Source: Mucilaginibacter rivuli (lineage in GTDB: Bacteria > Bacteroidota > Bacteroidia > Sphingobacteriales > Sphingobacteriaceae). From it: DNA of 64,000 nucleotides. The stretch lies in assembly GCF_019391655.1 (NCBI RefSeq), contig NZ_JAHXPQ010000002.1, positions 620,001 to 684,000 of the forward strand. The letters are read 5' to 3'. Below the pieces are notes generated by a model. The model saw only the letters and a program-made list of their open reading frames with translations. It was not told the origin of the DNA and did not search any database. The position numbers and the translations under genes are program-made. Positions 43,823-53,124 of this stretch are shown piece by piece (within the stretch, counting starts at the first letter, position 1; the number at the start of each line of letters is the position of its first letter).

Positions 43823-44431
43823 ATGAAAAAATACCTGGCCTTGGTTATCTTGTTCTTTGCGGGCCTCATTGTTTCGGCAGTTAACTGCCATGATTACTTT
43901 ACCTGGATATTAGAAGTAGTACCGGGAATAATTGGTTTTTTGATATTGTTGCTTACTTTCAAGCGCTTTACATTCACCTATTTAACCTATGTTTTTATTT
44001 TGGTGCATTGCTATATCTTATTTATTGGCGGGCATTACACTTATGCCAAAGTGCCATTATTTGATTGGATACGGGAGGTACTGCATCAATCGCGCAATAA
44101 CTATGATAAGGTAGGGCACTTTTTTCAGGGTTTTGTGCCTGCTATGATAACGAGGGAGCTGTTTATCCGGTCGGATGTGTTTAATAAAAAAGGATGGATC
44201 CCGTTTTTAACGGTATGTGTGTGCTGTACCATCAGTATGTTTTACGAATTTATAGAATGGTTTGTATCGGTTACTTCAGGTAGCTCCGGCGATTCATTTC
44301 TGGGTACACAAGGCGATATCTGGGATACACAATCTGATATGTTATCAGCCACAATAGGAGCGGTATGTATGGTTTTATTGTTAGGGAAATTACAAGATAA
44401 GCAAATAGCCAAAATTAAGAAAGCTGCTTAA
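43823..44431 (+). CDS. DUF2238 (YjdF-like) inner-membrane protein
   Basis: A 202-residue protein with about five to six transmembrane segments (about 5-22, 32-45, 52-69, 130-148, 172-188). The DUF2238 hallmark region NNYDKVGHFFQGFVPAMITRE lies in the loop after helix 3; quoted in parts it is NYDKVGHFFQG then FVPAM. YEFIEWFVS and TQGDIWDTQSDM follow. The function of this family is unknown. It diverges from the DUF4403 gene and ends at a hairpin shared with the DUF4142 gene. Confidence 0.88.
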   Translation: MKKYLALVILFFAGLIVSAVNCHDYFTWILEVVPGIIGFLILLLTFKRFTFTYLTYVFILVHCYILFIGGHYTYAKVPLFDWIREVLHQSRNNYDKVGHFFQGFVPAMITRELFIRSDVFNKKGWIPFLTVCVCCTISMFYEFIEWFVSVTSGSSGDSFLGTQGDIWDTQSDMLSATIGAVCMVLLLGKLQDKQIAKIKKAA

Positions 44432-44436
44432 TAAAA

Positions 44437-44464
44437 AAGGGTAACCGATTGGCTACCCTTTTAT
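44437..44464. terminator. Terminator between convergent DUF2238 and DUF4142 genes
   Basis: The arms AAGGGTAACC (44437-44446) and GGCTACCCTT (44451-44460) pair with one A-C mismatch and a 4-base loop. T-rich tails lie on both strands. Confidence 0.75.
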
Positions 44465-44476
44465 TTCGGGGACTCG

Positions 44477-45061
44477 TTATTTTAAACCGTCATGTATCTT
44501 ATTGATAGCATCGAGGTGTGTTTTAACAGTTGGTGCTGTTTTGGCGGCAAAAGCTTTTAACTCAGTATCTTTACCATCTTTAGCTTCATCATTCAGCAGG
44601 TCGAGTGTTTTTTTGTGACCGTCAACCATCGCGTCAACGTAAGCTTTATCAAACTCTGTACCGTTAAGTTTGCTCAGGTCATCCATTTTTTTCTGATGGT
44701 CTTCATCAACCGTAGCAGGTAATGTGATATTTTTTGCTTTGGCAATAGCCATTAGTTCTTCATTTGCTTTACCATGGTCCGTCACCATCATATTGGCAAA
44801 ATCTTTAACGGCAGCGTTTGAAGTTTTTGTAAGGGCCAGTTTACCTAAAGCTACTTCTGCCATTCCGCCATTGGCTGCTGCTGTAGCAAATTTAGCATCA
44901 TCGTTTGTTACAGCAATGCCGCCTGTATTCATTGCATTAGTTGTGGTGTCTTTGGTTTTGTTTAAACTATCGGCAGTTTCTTTAGCGTCTTTGTTGCCGT
45001 TACACGCCTGGAAAGCAAAAGCGGCAGTGGCGATCATCATAACATACATAACTTTTTTCAT
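44477..45061 (-). CDS. DUF4142 lipoprotein
   Basis: A 194-residue lipoprotein (lipobox AFQAC at about 16-20) with an acidic/Thr linker and then a helical bundle of the ferritin-like DUF4142 type: FATAAANGGMAEVALGKLAL, FANMMVTDHGKANEEL, DKAYVDAMVDGHKKTLDLL. His and Glu/Asp pairs are conserved, but metal binding has not been shown for the family. Members are common in Bacteroidota and Proteobacteria and are often stress-induced. It is monocistronic. Confidence 0.88.
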   Translation of the reverse strand: MKKVMYVMMIATAAFAFQACNGNKDAKETADSLNKTKDTTTNAMNTGGIAVTNDDAKFATAAANGGMAEVALGKLALTKTSNAAVKDFANMMVTDHGKANEELMAIAKAKNITLPATVDEDHQKKMDDLSKLNGTEFDKAYVDAMVDGHKKTLDLLNDEAKDGKDTELKAFAAKTAPTVKTHLDAINKIHDGLK

Positions 45062-45314
45062 AGGATTAATTTATTTTTGTTTGAGTTAATAACATCATCT
45101 TTTAAAATAAGTTTTTATAAAAATTAAGATGAATCCCATCAAAAAATAAAAACTGCTTTTTAAACGTATTAATGTGATTTTGGTAACATTTTCATGACAA
45201 AGCAGGACGGGGCAGGATGATAAGATGGTGTTACTTAAATAGTTTTACTTAGAACCATTTAGAGGAAGCCGAAAATCTTTAAGAGTAGGCAAAACCAATT
45301 ATTGATCTATTTTA

Positions 45315-46787
45315 ATGAAAACAAACAATTATTTGGGGAGGTTGCTCCTCAAAACTGCGGCTATTGCCCTGTTTTTTATTACAGCGAGCAGTTGTAATAA
45401 ATCAGACACCCTGCAAGTGCAAAACCAACCCGATCTCTCAGGCAAAAATGTACAGAGCAGCTATGCGGCACCTTTGCATACTTACTACGTTGCGCCAACA
45501 GGCAGCGATTCAAATTCAGGTACCATGGCTTCGCCGTTTTTAACTGTGCAAAAAGGACAAAGCGTTGCCGTAGCAGGCGATCTTGTTTATCTGCGCGGAG
45601 GTACTTATACTATTCCGGCAACGCAAATAGCTTTTGATGATGGCTTGTATAGCTGCGTTACTTATCTTAATAAAAGTGGTACTGCCAGCGCACCTATAGA
45701 ATACCGTGCTTACCCGGGCGAAGTACCTGTTTTTGATTATAAAAATGTTAAACCCGCCGGTAGGCGTGTTACCGCCTTTTTAGTAACAGGATCATGGATC
45801 CAAATAAAAGGCATCGAAATTATTGGTGTACAGGTTACTATTACTACACATACACAAAGCGAGTGTTTCCGTAACGAGGGTAGTAATAACGTTTATGAAG
45901 CCTGTAAAATGCACGATGGTATGGCCAATGGTTTTTACCTTACCCGTGGTGGTAATAACCTTATTTTAAATTGTGATGCCTACAACAACTGGGATAGCGT
46001 ATCCGAAGATGGGCTTGGCGGTAATGTGGATGGCTTTGGCTGCCATCCTTACAAACAAGGGGTAGGCTATACAGGTAACGTGTTTAGGGGTTGCAGGGCT
46101 TGGTTTAACAGCGACGACGGTTATGATTGTATTAACGCTTTCGAAGCCATTACATTTGAGAATTGCTGGGCTTTTTATAATGGCTACTCACAATCTTTCC
46201 AAAGCCTGGGTAATGGTAACGGGTTTAAAATTGGTGGTTTTGGTACAAGTACCACACCGAGTGTACCGGCTACTATACCACGCCATACCATCAGGTTTTG
46301 TTTATCGGTACAAAATAAAGCCAGCGGGTTTTATGCCAATCATCACCTTGGCGGGAATGACTGGTATAATAACACAGCATACGATAACGCTGCCAATTAT
46401 AATATGTTGAACAGGAAAGCGGATTATACTGCCGATGTACCGGGATACGGCCATACCCTGAAGAATAACCTGGGTTATTCAGGCAATTCGGAGGTGAGCA
46501 ATATTAACCTGTCGCTTTGTACGCATAATAACAACTATTTTGATCTGAGCGGCTTAACCATATCTGATGCTGATTTTAGCAGTGTGGATAAGAGCATGCT
46601 TACGCAGGGACGTCATTCGGATTTTACACTCCCAACCAATACATTTTTACGTTTGGCTACCGGCAGCGACCTGATAGACAAAGGTGTAAACCTTGGCTTC
46701 ACCTACACTGGCGCTAGTCCTGATCTGGGCTGCTTTGAAGTAGGTATCAATAAAAGCCCGATTGTATCAGGCCCCGTTGCGCCATAA
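45315..46787 (+). CDS. PL9-like pectate lyase, right-handed beta-helix lipoprotein
   Basis: A 490-residue secreted lipoprotein (signal with ITASSC lipobox). HTYYVAPTGSDSNSGTMASP opens the parallel beta-helix. NCDAYNNWDSVSEDG, GNVDGFGCH, FRGCRAWFNSDDGYDCIN and GNGFKIGGFG match polysaccharide lyase family 9. The Asp cluster would bind calcium and the Lys of NGFK is the likely catalytic base. It would cleave pectate or rhamnogalacturonan backbone by beta-elimination at the cell surface. It has its own terminator and fits the pectin theme of the GH106, GH127 and candidate apiose genes. Confidence 0.85.
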   Translation: MKTNNYLGRLLLKTAAIALFFITASSCNKSDTLQVQNQPDLSGKNVQSSYAAPLHTYYVAPTGSDSNSGTMASPFLTVQKGQSVAVAGDLVYLRGGTYTIPATQIAFDDGLYSCVTYLNKSGTASAPIEYRAYPGEVPVFDYKNVKPAGRRVTAFLVTGSWIQIKGIEIIGVQVTITTHTQSECFRNEGSNNVYEACKMHDGMANGFYLTRGGNNLILNCDAYNNWDSVSEDGLGGNVDGFGCHPYKQGVGYTGNVFRGCRAWFNSDDGYDCINAFEAITFENCWAFYNGYSQSFQSLGNGNGFKIGGFGTSTTPSVPATIPRHTIRFCLSVQNKASGFYANHHLGGNDWYNNTAYDNAANYNMLNRKADYTADVPGYGHTLKNNLGYSGNSEVSNINLSLCTHNNNYFDLSGLTISDADFSSVDKSMLTQGRHSDFTLPTNTFLRLATGSDLIDKGVNLGFTYTGASPDLGCFEVGINKSPIVSGPVAP

Positions 46788-46837
46788 GTTTTAGCAAGTA
46801 AGCCCTGTTTAAATGGTTCCGGGGTGTTATGTTTAAA

Positions 46838-46876
46838 AATAAGAGGCTACCTGTTCTGGTAGCCTCTTATTTTTTG
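46838..46876 (+). terminator. Intrinsic terminator of the pectate lyase gene
   Basis: A perfect 14-bp stem (46838-46851 with 46858-46871, core AAGAGGCTACC), a 6-base loop and TTTTTTG. The remaining 250 bases up to 47123 are AT-rich with no recognised element. Confidence 0.85.
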
Positions 46877-47123
46877 TAGTTATCGGTAATACTCATACGG
46901 GTAATGTTGCCTTTGGCTATTGATCCTTTTATTTTATTAAGCCGGTTTGTGCCGGATATATTAAAATACTTTTTTGTTTAGATGCAATATTTAAAAATTT
47001 GGTAATTTTCTGATAGTTAAGGTGGTATTTTTTGAGATGATTATAAAAATACAATAATTGATATATTGTAAAGGTTTTTTACATATCTTTAAGTATTGTT
47101 TTATCTGCCTAAAACGTAAAAAT

Positions 47124-47651
47124 ATGCCTAACGAGTTGTCCTTATTGGGGATTTTTCATACGGTAATAAGCGTACTTGCTATATTGATAGCTTTTTATGC
47201 TTTGGCACAAAAAGGACGCATTAATCCTGCTTTTGATGCAGGCAGGTTATATTCCACATTTACCGTTGTTGCCTGCTTAACTTCATTACCTATCATGAAA
47301 ACAGGGCATCCTGGTCCGCCGCATGTTTTGGCGCTTATTATACTGGCTTTATTGCCGCTGGCTATATATGCCCGGTCTATGCGGTTATTTCGAAGGAATG
47401 CCGATTATGTACAAACGGTACTCATGTCAACAACGTTATACTTATCGTTAATACCTGCAATTATCGAAACCCTGACAAGGCTTCCGCCGGATGCTCCTTT
47501 GGCTACAGGGCCAACATCATTTATTGTACAAATACTGCTCCTTATATTAACTATTCTGTATATAACCGGTGTAATTTACCAAGTGTTACAAATACGAGCG
47601 CGTAAACGTCTGTTTAAAAAACCCGATGGTATGGTTGATACCGGTTTATAA
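47124..47651 (+). CDS. Four-helix membrane protein, unknown function
   Basis: A 175-residue inner-membrane protein started at the ATG at 47124 (MPNELSLLGIFHTVISVLAI); the upstream frame from 47058 is unlikely. Hydrophobic segments are at about 9-27, 42-52 with 63-80, 95-112 and 132-155. The cytosolic tail is basic (RARKRLFKK). A conserved-looking KTGHPGPPHVLAL loop links helices 2 and 3. Similar proteins are often annotated only as hypothetical. It converges with the GH106 gene. Confidence 0.65.
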   Translation: MPNELSLLGIFHTVISVLAILIAFYALAQKGRINPAFDAGRLYSTFTVVACLTSLPIMKTGHPGPPHVLALIILALLPLAIYARSMRLFRRNADYVQTVLMSTTLYLSLIPAIIETLTRLPPDAPLATGPTSFIVQILLLILTILYITGVIYQVLQIRARKRLFKKPDGMVDTGL

Positions 47652-47677
47652 ACCTTCTCATTTTTAAACCACAGGGT

Positions 47678-50600
47678 TTATTTAACCATAATACTAACCG
47701 GGCCCAATAATCCTGATGGATTTAAAACAGTTTTTAAACCCGCTGAGCCAAAGGCCGGCGGACCTGGACTAAGATATTTTTTATTTTCGGGTAATAATTT
47801 ATCGCCGGCTATTCGGTTGCTCCATTCATTGGTTACTTTTACTATTACTGTATTATTACCTGCCTTTATCGTGTTTAGCTTTAAGCGGTAAGGGGGTTTC
47901 CATAAGGTATCAGGTTTGCTGCCATTTACTGTAACTACTGCAATATCGCCAACGCGGCCCAGGTCAAGGTACAAATTGTTGTTTTTAAGCCATTCAGGTT
48001 TAATAGCAATGGTTTTAGTATAGGTAGCTGTTCCTGAAAAGTACTTAACGGCGCTATCGGCGCTCATTGTCCATGAGGTTAATTGAGGTAATTGAAACGG
48101 TTTTTCGGGTGCACCCCAACCTGCCGGAAATTGTAATTGCCACGGGCCGGTAATGGATGCCAGTTTGTGTTCGGTACCATTTGGTTTAGCCCGTGATACA
48201 ATAGTGGTATTTTTTTCGAACAGCACGTAAATAGCCTCGCGTGCGCCGAGGGATATCGGTACCGATGTGTTTGTTGCCGATATGTTATATGGAGCTGGTT
48301 CAGCATTGCCGCTATCAGCATAGTAAAACTCGGGCTCTTTGCCAATAACACGGAATTTTACATCTAAATTCTGCAGTGTATCAGTGCGGTTAACCAACAG
48401 GTATATTTCTTTATCAGCCTCGTGCCTGTGTATCCACGATACTTCTTCGAGCGGGCGGTTGGTAATTACATCGGGCATTATTCCATTGTTTTTTAATACT
48501 TTCTGTAAAGGTTGTCCCCAAATTATTTTGCCCTTTCCGTAAGTGCGTGTAGTTAAACTTTGCCCGTCAAGATCGCCCCACATATCATTGGCTATATCAG
48601 ATAGCTCGGTATCCGATTCGGGATATGAGGTAAGCCCGGGTGCTTTAGTTGGTTTTGGTCCCACAACAGTGGCACCAGCCAGTACAAGGGCATTTATTTT
48701 CCGGAGCACGGGCAATGTCATTTGCCGGGTAGGCGGGAGCACCAGGATAGCGTAATTCATCCCGTCGGGCAATACCAGTTTACCACCGGCATCGGTATTC
48801 ATGCGCGTAAGTAATGCATCGGCATTGATATAATCAAATGAATAACCTTCGGGTGTGGCCGGTTGTACACCTGCTCCCCAAAAGGGCATAGTTGATGGTG
48901 CACCTTCGTTAAGCAGGTAAACAATATCGGCACTATACAGGCCGCGCTGCATCATGTACGAGTTGCGGGCAAGGTAGGTCATAAATGGTCGCCCCAACTC
49001 GGCCCAGGTAATATTGCGGTTAATATGTGTGCCTACCATGGTATTGCCTGGCTTGGTATCCAGCGGCTGGTGTGCCGATGTATGAAAAACTAACCTGTTT
49101 ACACCTTGTGTAAACCAGTAATCGGCAATGCGACGCAGGGTGTTAGGCGATTCATAACCACCGCCGGTATAAGCCTCAGCAGCAACCAAACCTTTCCCGT
49201 AAATATGCGATGCCGATGCTGCGCCACGCATATCTTCATAATACATGGATGATGGGTGAAGGTCTTTTACCCAAAACTCGCCCATTGGTATATCTACATA
49301 TTTTTTGTTCAACAAGGCGTCTTCTATCGATTCAAGCGATACGCCACCTGCCTCGCTGTAAGTTTTCAGGCCCTGTTTGTTCAAATAATCAGTAACGGTA
49401 CCATAATGGTTTTGAGCAATAAGATCGACCAGGGTGCGGCGAAAATCCCATAAAAAACGATCGCTGGTTTCGGCATTATCAACTACGTGGCCTGCCAGTA
49501 CAGGTAAATAAGGTAATATGCTGTAGCCACGTAATTGCATAAAATCGGCAGGCATTTCATCTGTCCAGTTTTGAATGCCGGCCTCCCAGCTATCCATTAC
49601 CATGTATTGTAAAACCTTTCCGTATAATGGGCCTAATGCCTTTTGTAAAGGGGCGGTATAAGCTTCCATGTATGCGGTAACATGCTTTTTACTCATTTTA
49701 TCAACCTCGTAACCCAAGCCTGAGGGTACTGCAGGCCTGTTTTTTGAGCCAGTTAAGGCGTAGCCAAAGCGCATTATTGTCCAGTTTCCTGCAGGTGCAT
49801 CCCAGTTTAGTGTTCCATCGGCAGTAAGTTTTGAGGTAAGATCAACAATGTCGGATTTTTTGATCACAGCGCCGGATAATGAAGCCGGTGTTTCTGTGCC
49901 ATCATATTCAAACAAAAAATTGAAACCCGCTTTATCTTCCCAACGGTTAACACGTGCACCCGGTACCAGTTTTATTTCAGTGATCTGGTATGCAGTATCG
50001 GGCAGGGTGGTTACTTCCGAAATAACTTCTCCCGGCCTTACCGGTGCATTGGTTAGCTCAATCCGGAAATATTTAGCAGTTGTTTCCGGGAAAGAGTAAG
50101 TGCGGATATTACCACCACGATAACCCGAACGGCCCGGGATATTGGTAAGTGAATGATAAGTAATGCCATCGGTGCTGGCTTTAACGCTGCCGTAAGGGAT
50201 GCCGCGCCTGCCGGCAACAGTAATGGCTTTAGCAGTAAAAGGTGTATTATATGTTAACTGCAACCATGCTTTTTTAGATTGTGCATCAGCAGGGATAGAA
50301 ATACCCGTAGTTAAATTATCATCGAATAAAGTAGTGGCATTCACAGTGCCTTTTATAGTTGTAGCAGCAGGTTTATTATTGCTTTGTGCAAGATCATCGG
50401 CAGGTGTGCGGAAGGCAATAACAGCCTGGTCGTGATAAAAACCTTTACGGTTACCGTTAGGTAATAAGGGGCCTGCACCTTCGGCACTTGGCGGCTCGGG
50501 TAGTTGTTGGTGTATGGTTTTGGCTCCTTCAACCTGTGTTTCACTCCAAACCAGTTTTTTCATGGCTTGCTCGGGTTTTACCCATGGGCCGCCGGTTAAG

Positions 50601-50959
50601 CTCCAGCCTGCAGAAGTAAAAACAGTCATCTCCAGCTTTAGTCTCTCGGCCTCTGTAGCTGCAAATTTCACAGCATCCAGCCACTCCGGCGAGCCAAAAA
50701 CCAATTTATTGGGTACAGTTTGCCCACCACCGCTGGCCACATCGGCCAGTTGCATACCCTGTATACCTACACGTTTCATCCATTCCAAATCTTTGGTGAT
50801 CCCATCTTTTGTGATATTACCGTTTGTCCAGTGCCACCATGCGCGGGGCCATGCTGCTTCGGGTGGGTTTTTAAACTCGGCTTTTATATCGTTTTGCTGG
50901 GCAATAACAGGTATAGCCGATAGTAACAGCAGGGGCAATAGCAGGTGCAGTTTTGTCAT
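47678..50959 (-). CDS. GH106-family alpha-L-rhamnosidase-like enzyme
   Basis: A 1093-residue exported glycosidase (ATG at 50959; signal MTKLHLLLPLLLLSAIPVIA). The start of the mature protein, PRAWWHWTNGNITKDGITKD, and LEMTVFTSAGWSLTGGPWV are hallmark GH106 segments of the catalytic barrel. Galactose-binding-like beta domains are inserted at about 230-330. The C-terminal 150 residues are another jelly-roll (YLDLGRVGDIAVVTVNG). GH106 enzymes remove alpha-L-rhamnose from plant pectins, including rhamnogalacturonan II, and from glycosides. It is monocistronic, with a promoter candidate at 50986-51014. Confidence 0.9.
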   Translation of the reverse strand: MTKLHLLLPLLLLSAIPVIAQQNDIKAEFKNPPEAAWPRAWWHWTNGNITKDGITKDLEWMKRVGIQGMQLADVASGGGQTVPNKLVFGSPEWLDAVKFAATEAERLKLEMTVFTSAGWSLTGGPWVKPEQAMKKLVWSETQVEGAKTIHQQLPEPPSAEGAGPLLPNGNRKGFYHDQAVIAFRTPADDLAQSNNKPAATTIKGTVNATTLFDDNLTTGISIPADAQSKKAWLQLTYNTPFTAKAITVAGRRGIPYGSVKASTDGITYHSLTNIPGRSGYRGGNIRTYSFPETTAKYFRIELTNAPVRPGEVISEVTTLPDTAYQITEIKLVPGARVNRWEDKAGFNFLFEYDGTETPASLSGAVIKKSDIVDLTSKLTADGTLNWDAPAGNWTIMRFGYALTGSKNRPAVPSGLGYEVDKMSKKHVTAYMEAYTAPLQKALGPLYGKVLQYMVMDSWEAGIQNWTDEMPADFMQLRGYSILPYLPVLAGHVVDNAETSDRFLWDFRRTLVDLIAQNHYGTVTDYLNKQGLKTYSEAGGVSLESIEDALLNKKYVDIPMGEFWVKDLHPSSMYYEDMRGAASASHIYGKGLVAAEAYTGGGYESPNTLRRIADYWFTQGVNRLVFHTSAHQPLDTKPGNTMVGTHINRNITWAELGRPFMTYLARNSYMMQRGLYSADIVYLLNEGAPSTMPFWGAGVQPATPEGYSFDYINADALLTRMNTDAGGKLVLPDGMNYAILVLPPTRQMTLPVLRKINALVLAGATVVGPKPTKAPGLTSYPESDTELSDIANDMWGDLDGQSLTTRTYGKGKIIWGQPLQKVLKNNGIMPDVITNRPLEEVSWIHRHEADKEIYLLVNRTDTLQNLDVKFRVIGKEPEFYYADSGNAEPAPYNISATNTSVPISLGAREAIYVLFEKNTTIVSRAKPNGTEHKLASITGPWQLQFPAGWGAPEKPFQLPQLTSWTMSADSAVKYFSGTATYTKTIAIKPEWLKNNNLYLDLGRVGDIAVVTVNGSKPDTLWKPPYRLKLNTIKAGNNTVIVKVTNEWSNRIAGDKLLPENKKYLSPGPPAFGSAGLKTVLNPSGLLGPVSIMVK

Positions 50960-50985
50960 GAAAATGGTATTTAGGTTTGGCTGTA

Positions 50986-51014
50986 TAAAGATAGTATTTT
51001 GATACTTCCTGCAA
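50986..51014 (-). promoter_or_regulatory. Candidate promoter of the GH106 gene
   Basis: The minus strand reads TTG (51014-51012), 18 bases, then TATCTTTA (50993-50986), one base from the -7 consensus. It lies 27 bases from the start codon. Confidence 0.4.
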
Positions 51015-51178
51015 CTATGTACTATCTCTGTAAAGCCGTAAAACAAGGTATGTTACAACAATTTTACAACAGGGCGTGTTGTTAATATCATGCCAGCTAA
51101 AGCATAGTTGTTAATAAAATGCCATGATACTTAACAACTACTTGTTTAAGGCTTAACGGCTTCTTTGCATTGAGGCGA

Positions 51179-51186
51179 TATTTTTG
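51179..51186 (+). promoter_or_regulatory. -7 element before the 127-aa protein gene
   Basis: TATTTTTG matches TAnnTTTG and lies 20 bases before the start codon at 51207. No well-spaced -33 element is visible. Confidence 0.4.
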
Positions 51187-51206
51187 CAAAATCAAACTAA
51201 GTAAAA

Positions 51207-51590
51207 ATGAAAGCTAAAATATTAACCTCAGCGATATTGATTTCGGGCTTTTTAACAGGAATGGCTGCATTTGCCGATATGTCGGGCAAATGGGAGGGTA
51301 CGGTTATGATACCCGGCGGTAACGAAATTCCGTTAACATACGTTTTTAAAATAGATGGCGACAAACTTACCGGTAACATTGAAACCCCTGAAGGAGAGTT
51401 AGCTATAAAAGATGGTAAGGTTGACGGAAAGACCTTTACATTTGGTGTTGATGTAAGTGGCCATGCCATCAAAACATCAGGAAAGTATTATGCCGAAGCT
51501 GATTCTGTTGGTTTGGATATTGATTTTGCGGGCGACAAAACACACTCAAAATTATTAAGATCAAAACTTGATGCCGCGAACACAAAATAG
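51207..51590 (+). CDS. Small secreted beta-rich protein (127 aa)
   Basis: A signal peptide (about 1-23, ending MAAFA) is followed by a single beta domain (MSGKWEGTVMIPGGNEIPLT, YVFKIDGDKLTGNIETPEG, DGKVDGKTFTFGVDVSG). The pattern of W-G-T and repeated strand-turn units resembles lipocalin-like/DUF-type ligand-binding folds often seen next to glycan enzymes. No known active site. It diverges from the GH106 gene. Confidence 0.7.
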   Translation: MKAKILTSAILISGFLTGMAAFADMSGKWEGTVMIPGGNEIPLTYVFKIDGDKLTGNIETPEGELAIKDGKVDGKTFTFGVDVSGHAIKTSGKYYAEADSVGLDIDFAGDKTHSKLLRSKLDAANTK

Positions 51591-51889
51591 TAAACCGTAA
51601 TAATTAAGCAACAACTAAGGCTTTTTTATCGCAGGCGTTTTATCCTTATTATCCTCTGGTTATTATCGTTGTGATCATCGGTGTTTTGGGTGGTAGGAAA
51701 TTGTTTTTTGGTTCGGCGGGTATAATTCTTTACCCAATATAAAGCTTGATATGCTGTTTAAAATGGCTGCTGTTTCAATCGGCCTTTAAGCCTTGTGTTG
51801 TCAATTTTTTATATACCCTGGTAATACTTATCTTTAACCATCCGCTACAGCGGGAAATAAAAGCCAAACATTAACTAACCAACAATAAG
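51591..51889. other. 299-base intergenic region
   Basis: T-rich, no convincing gene, RNA or stable hairpin. A TATCTTTA at about 51828-51835 could be the -7 element for the DUF2911 gene, which starts some 55 bases later. Confidence 0.3.
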
Positions 51890-52729
51890 ATGAAAAAGTA
51901 CCTGTTCCTATTAGCCGCGTGTGTATTCGCTGGCACAAGCAGCCGCGCGCAGCTTACCCCACAACCCAGCTCAACTCAAACTATCACACAAGATTTTGGC
52001 CTGGGTAAAATAACGTTAACCTACTCGCGCCCAAATGTTAAGGGCCGCAAAATATTTGGCTATACCGAGCCTTATAACGCGGTGTGGCGCACGGGGGCAA
52101 ACTCAGCTACTACCATCAGATTTACGGATGAAGTAATGCTGGAAGGACATCCCGTGGCGGCAGGTACTTATGGCTTGTTCAGCATACCAAGTGAGAAAGG
52201 CGATTGGACGATCATCCTGAGTAAAACCAGCAAACAATGGGGCGCATATACTTACAATGCTGCTGATGATTACCTGCGATTTACCATTAAACCGGTTAAA
52301 TTGAAAGAGAATGTTGAAACCTTTACCATGCAGTTCGAAAATGTATTCCCTACTGCGGCTGATCTGCATTTAACCTGGGAGCATACCAGCCTGAGCATCC
52401 ACATGACCGTGGATATTGATGCTAAAGTAATGGCTAAAATAGACTCGGCAATGCAAACGGCTAAAAAACCATATTATGCCGCAGTTATCTATTACTATAA
52501 TAACAATAAAGACATGACCAAAGCCCTTGCATGGGCAGAGGAATTGCAAAAAGACAAGGGCTTTTCGCCCATGGTGCCCCGTTTGTGGAAAGCACGTGTG
52601 CAATTACGCTTAGGCGATAAAAAAGGTGCTGCCATTACCGCGCAGGAAGGTATTGATGCTGCTAAAAAAGATAAAAGTGATGAGTATATCCGTTTGAATA
52701 CGGAAGTACTGACGGCTGCAAAGAAGTAG
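51890..52729 (+). CDS. DUF2911 exported protein with C-terminal TPR-like region
   Basis: A 279-residue periplasmic protein (signal about 1-20, ending SSRA). The DUF2911 domain spans about 22-175: ITQDFGLGKITLTYSRPNVK, YNAVWRTGANSATTIRFTDE, AAGTYGLFSIPSEKGDWTI, LSKTSKQWGAY. The last 90 residues form helical pairs (YYNNNKDMTKALAWAEELQK, LWKARVQLRLGDKKGAAITA) like TPR repeats. Function is unknown. A strong hairpin follows the stop. Confidence 0.88.
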   Translation: MKKYLFLLAACVFAGTSSRAQLTPQPSSTQTITQDFGLGKITLTYSRPNVKGRKIFGYTEPYNAVWRTGANSATTIRFTDEVMLEGHPVAAGTYGLFSIPSEKGDWTIILSKTSKQWGAYTYNAADDYLRFTIKPVKLKENVETFTMQFENVFPTAADLHLTWEHTSLSIHMTVDIDAKVMAKIDSAMQTAKKPYYAAVIYYYNNNKDMTKALAWAEELQKDKGFSPMVPRLWKARVQLRLGDKKGAAITAQEGIDAAKKDKSDEYIRLNTEVLTAAKK

Positions 52730-52734
52730 CTCTC

Positions 52735-52770
52735 ATCAGCAAGGGTTTCTATCAGGAAGCCCTTGCTGAT
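52735..52770. repeat. Strong inverted repeat after the DUF2911 gene
   Basis: ATCAGCAAGGG (52735-52745) and CCCTTGCTGAT (52760-52770) form a perfect 11-bp stem, with further partial pairing of TTTC/GGAA inside. No T tract follows on either strand, so it may protect the mRNA end or stop transcription in another way. Confidence 0.55.
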
Positions 52771-52836
52771 AAAGTAAAAGATAGGATACTTCCTTCTATA
52801 ATTTATGGCGGTAAAACAAGCAATGGTGATACAATA

Positions 52837-53037
52837 CTATCTAACTACAATAGATATTGCCTTGCTTACATCCTGCACAGAAATAGTTTCGCCGGGATGT
52901 AAAGCCCCGATGTAGTCTGCTATTGTATAAGCTAACCTGTCCAGGTGCCCTTGTTCTCTTGTAATCTTATGTTGGTTTACATAATCGCTTACATGTTTCC
53001 TTATTGTTGCAAAAGGTATTTTTCCGGTAGCTGACAT
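52837..53037 (-). CDS. Small helical protein (66 aa), unknown function
   Basis: A 66-residue cytosolic protein, MSATGKIPFATIRKHVSDYV onward, predicted as three helices (RKHVSDYVNQHK, HLDRLAYTIADYIGAL, VQDVSKAISIVV) separated by a GETIS turn. This resembles small DNA-binding or adaptor domains but no family is recognised. It is an isolated gene between DUF2911 and GH127 genes. Amino-acid use looks protein-like and the frame is well delimited, so I consider it real. Confidence 0.5.
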   Translation of the reverse strand: MSATGKIPFATIRKHVSDYVNQHKITREQGHLDRLAYTIADYIGALHPGETISVQDVSKAISIVVR

Positions 53038-53124
53038 AGGGTATTAGGTTAATATTCAAACAAATATAATATTTAATGCAGGTAGTTATGTGCCGTAAAA
53101 TATTAAATATGTTAATCGGTTTTG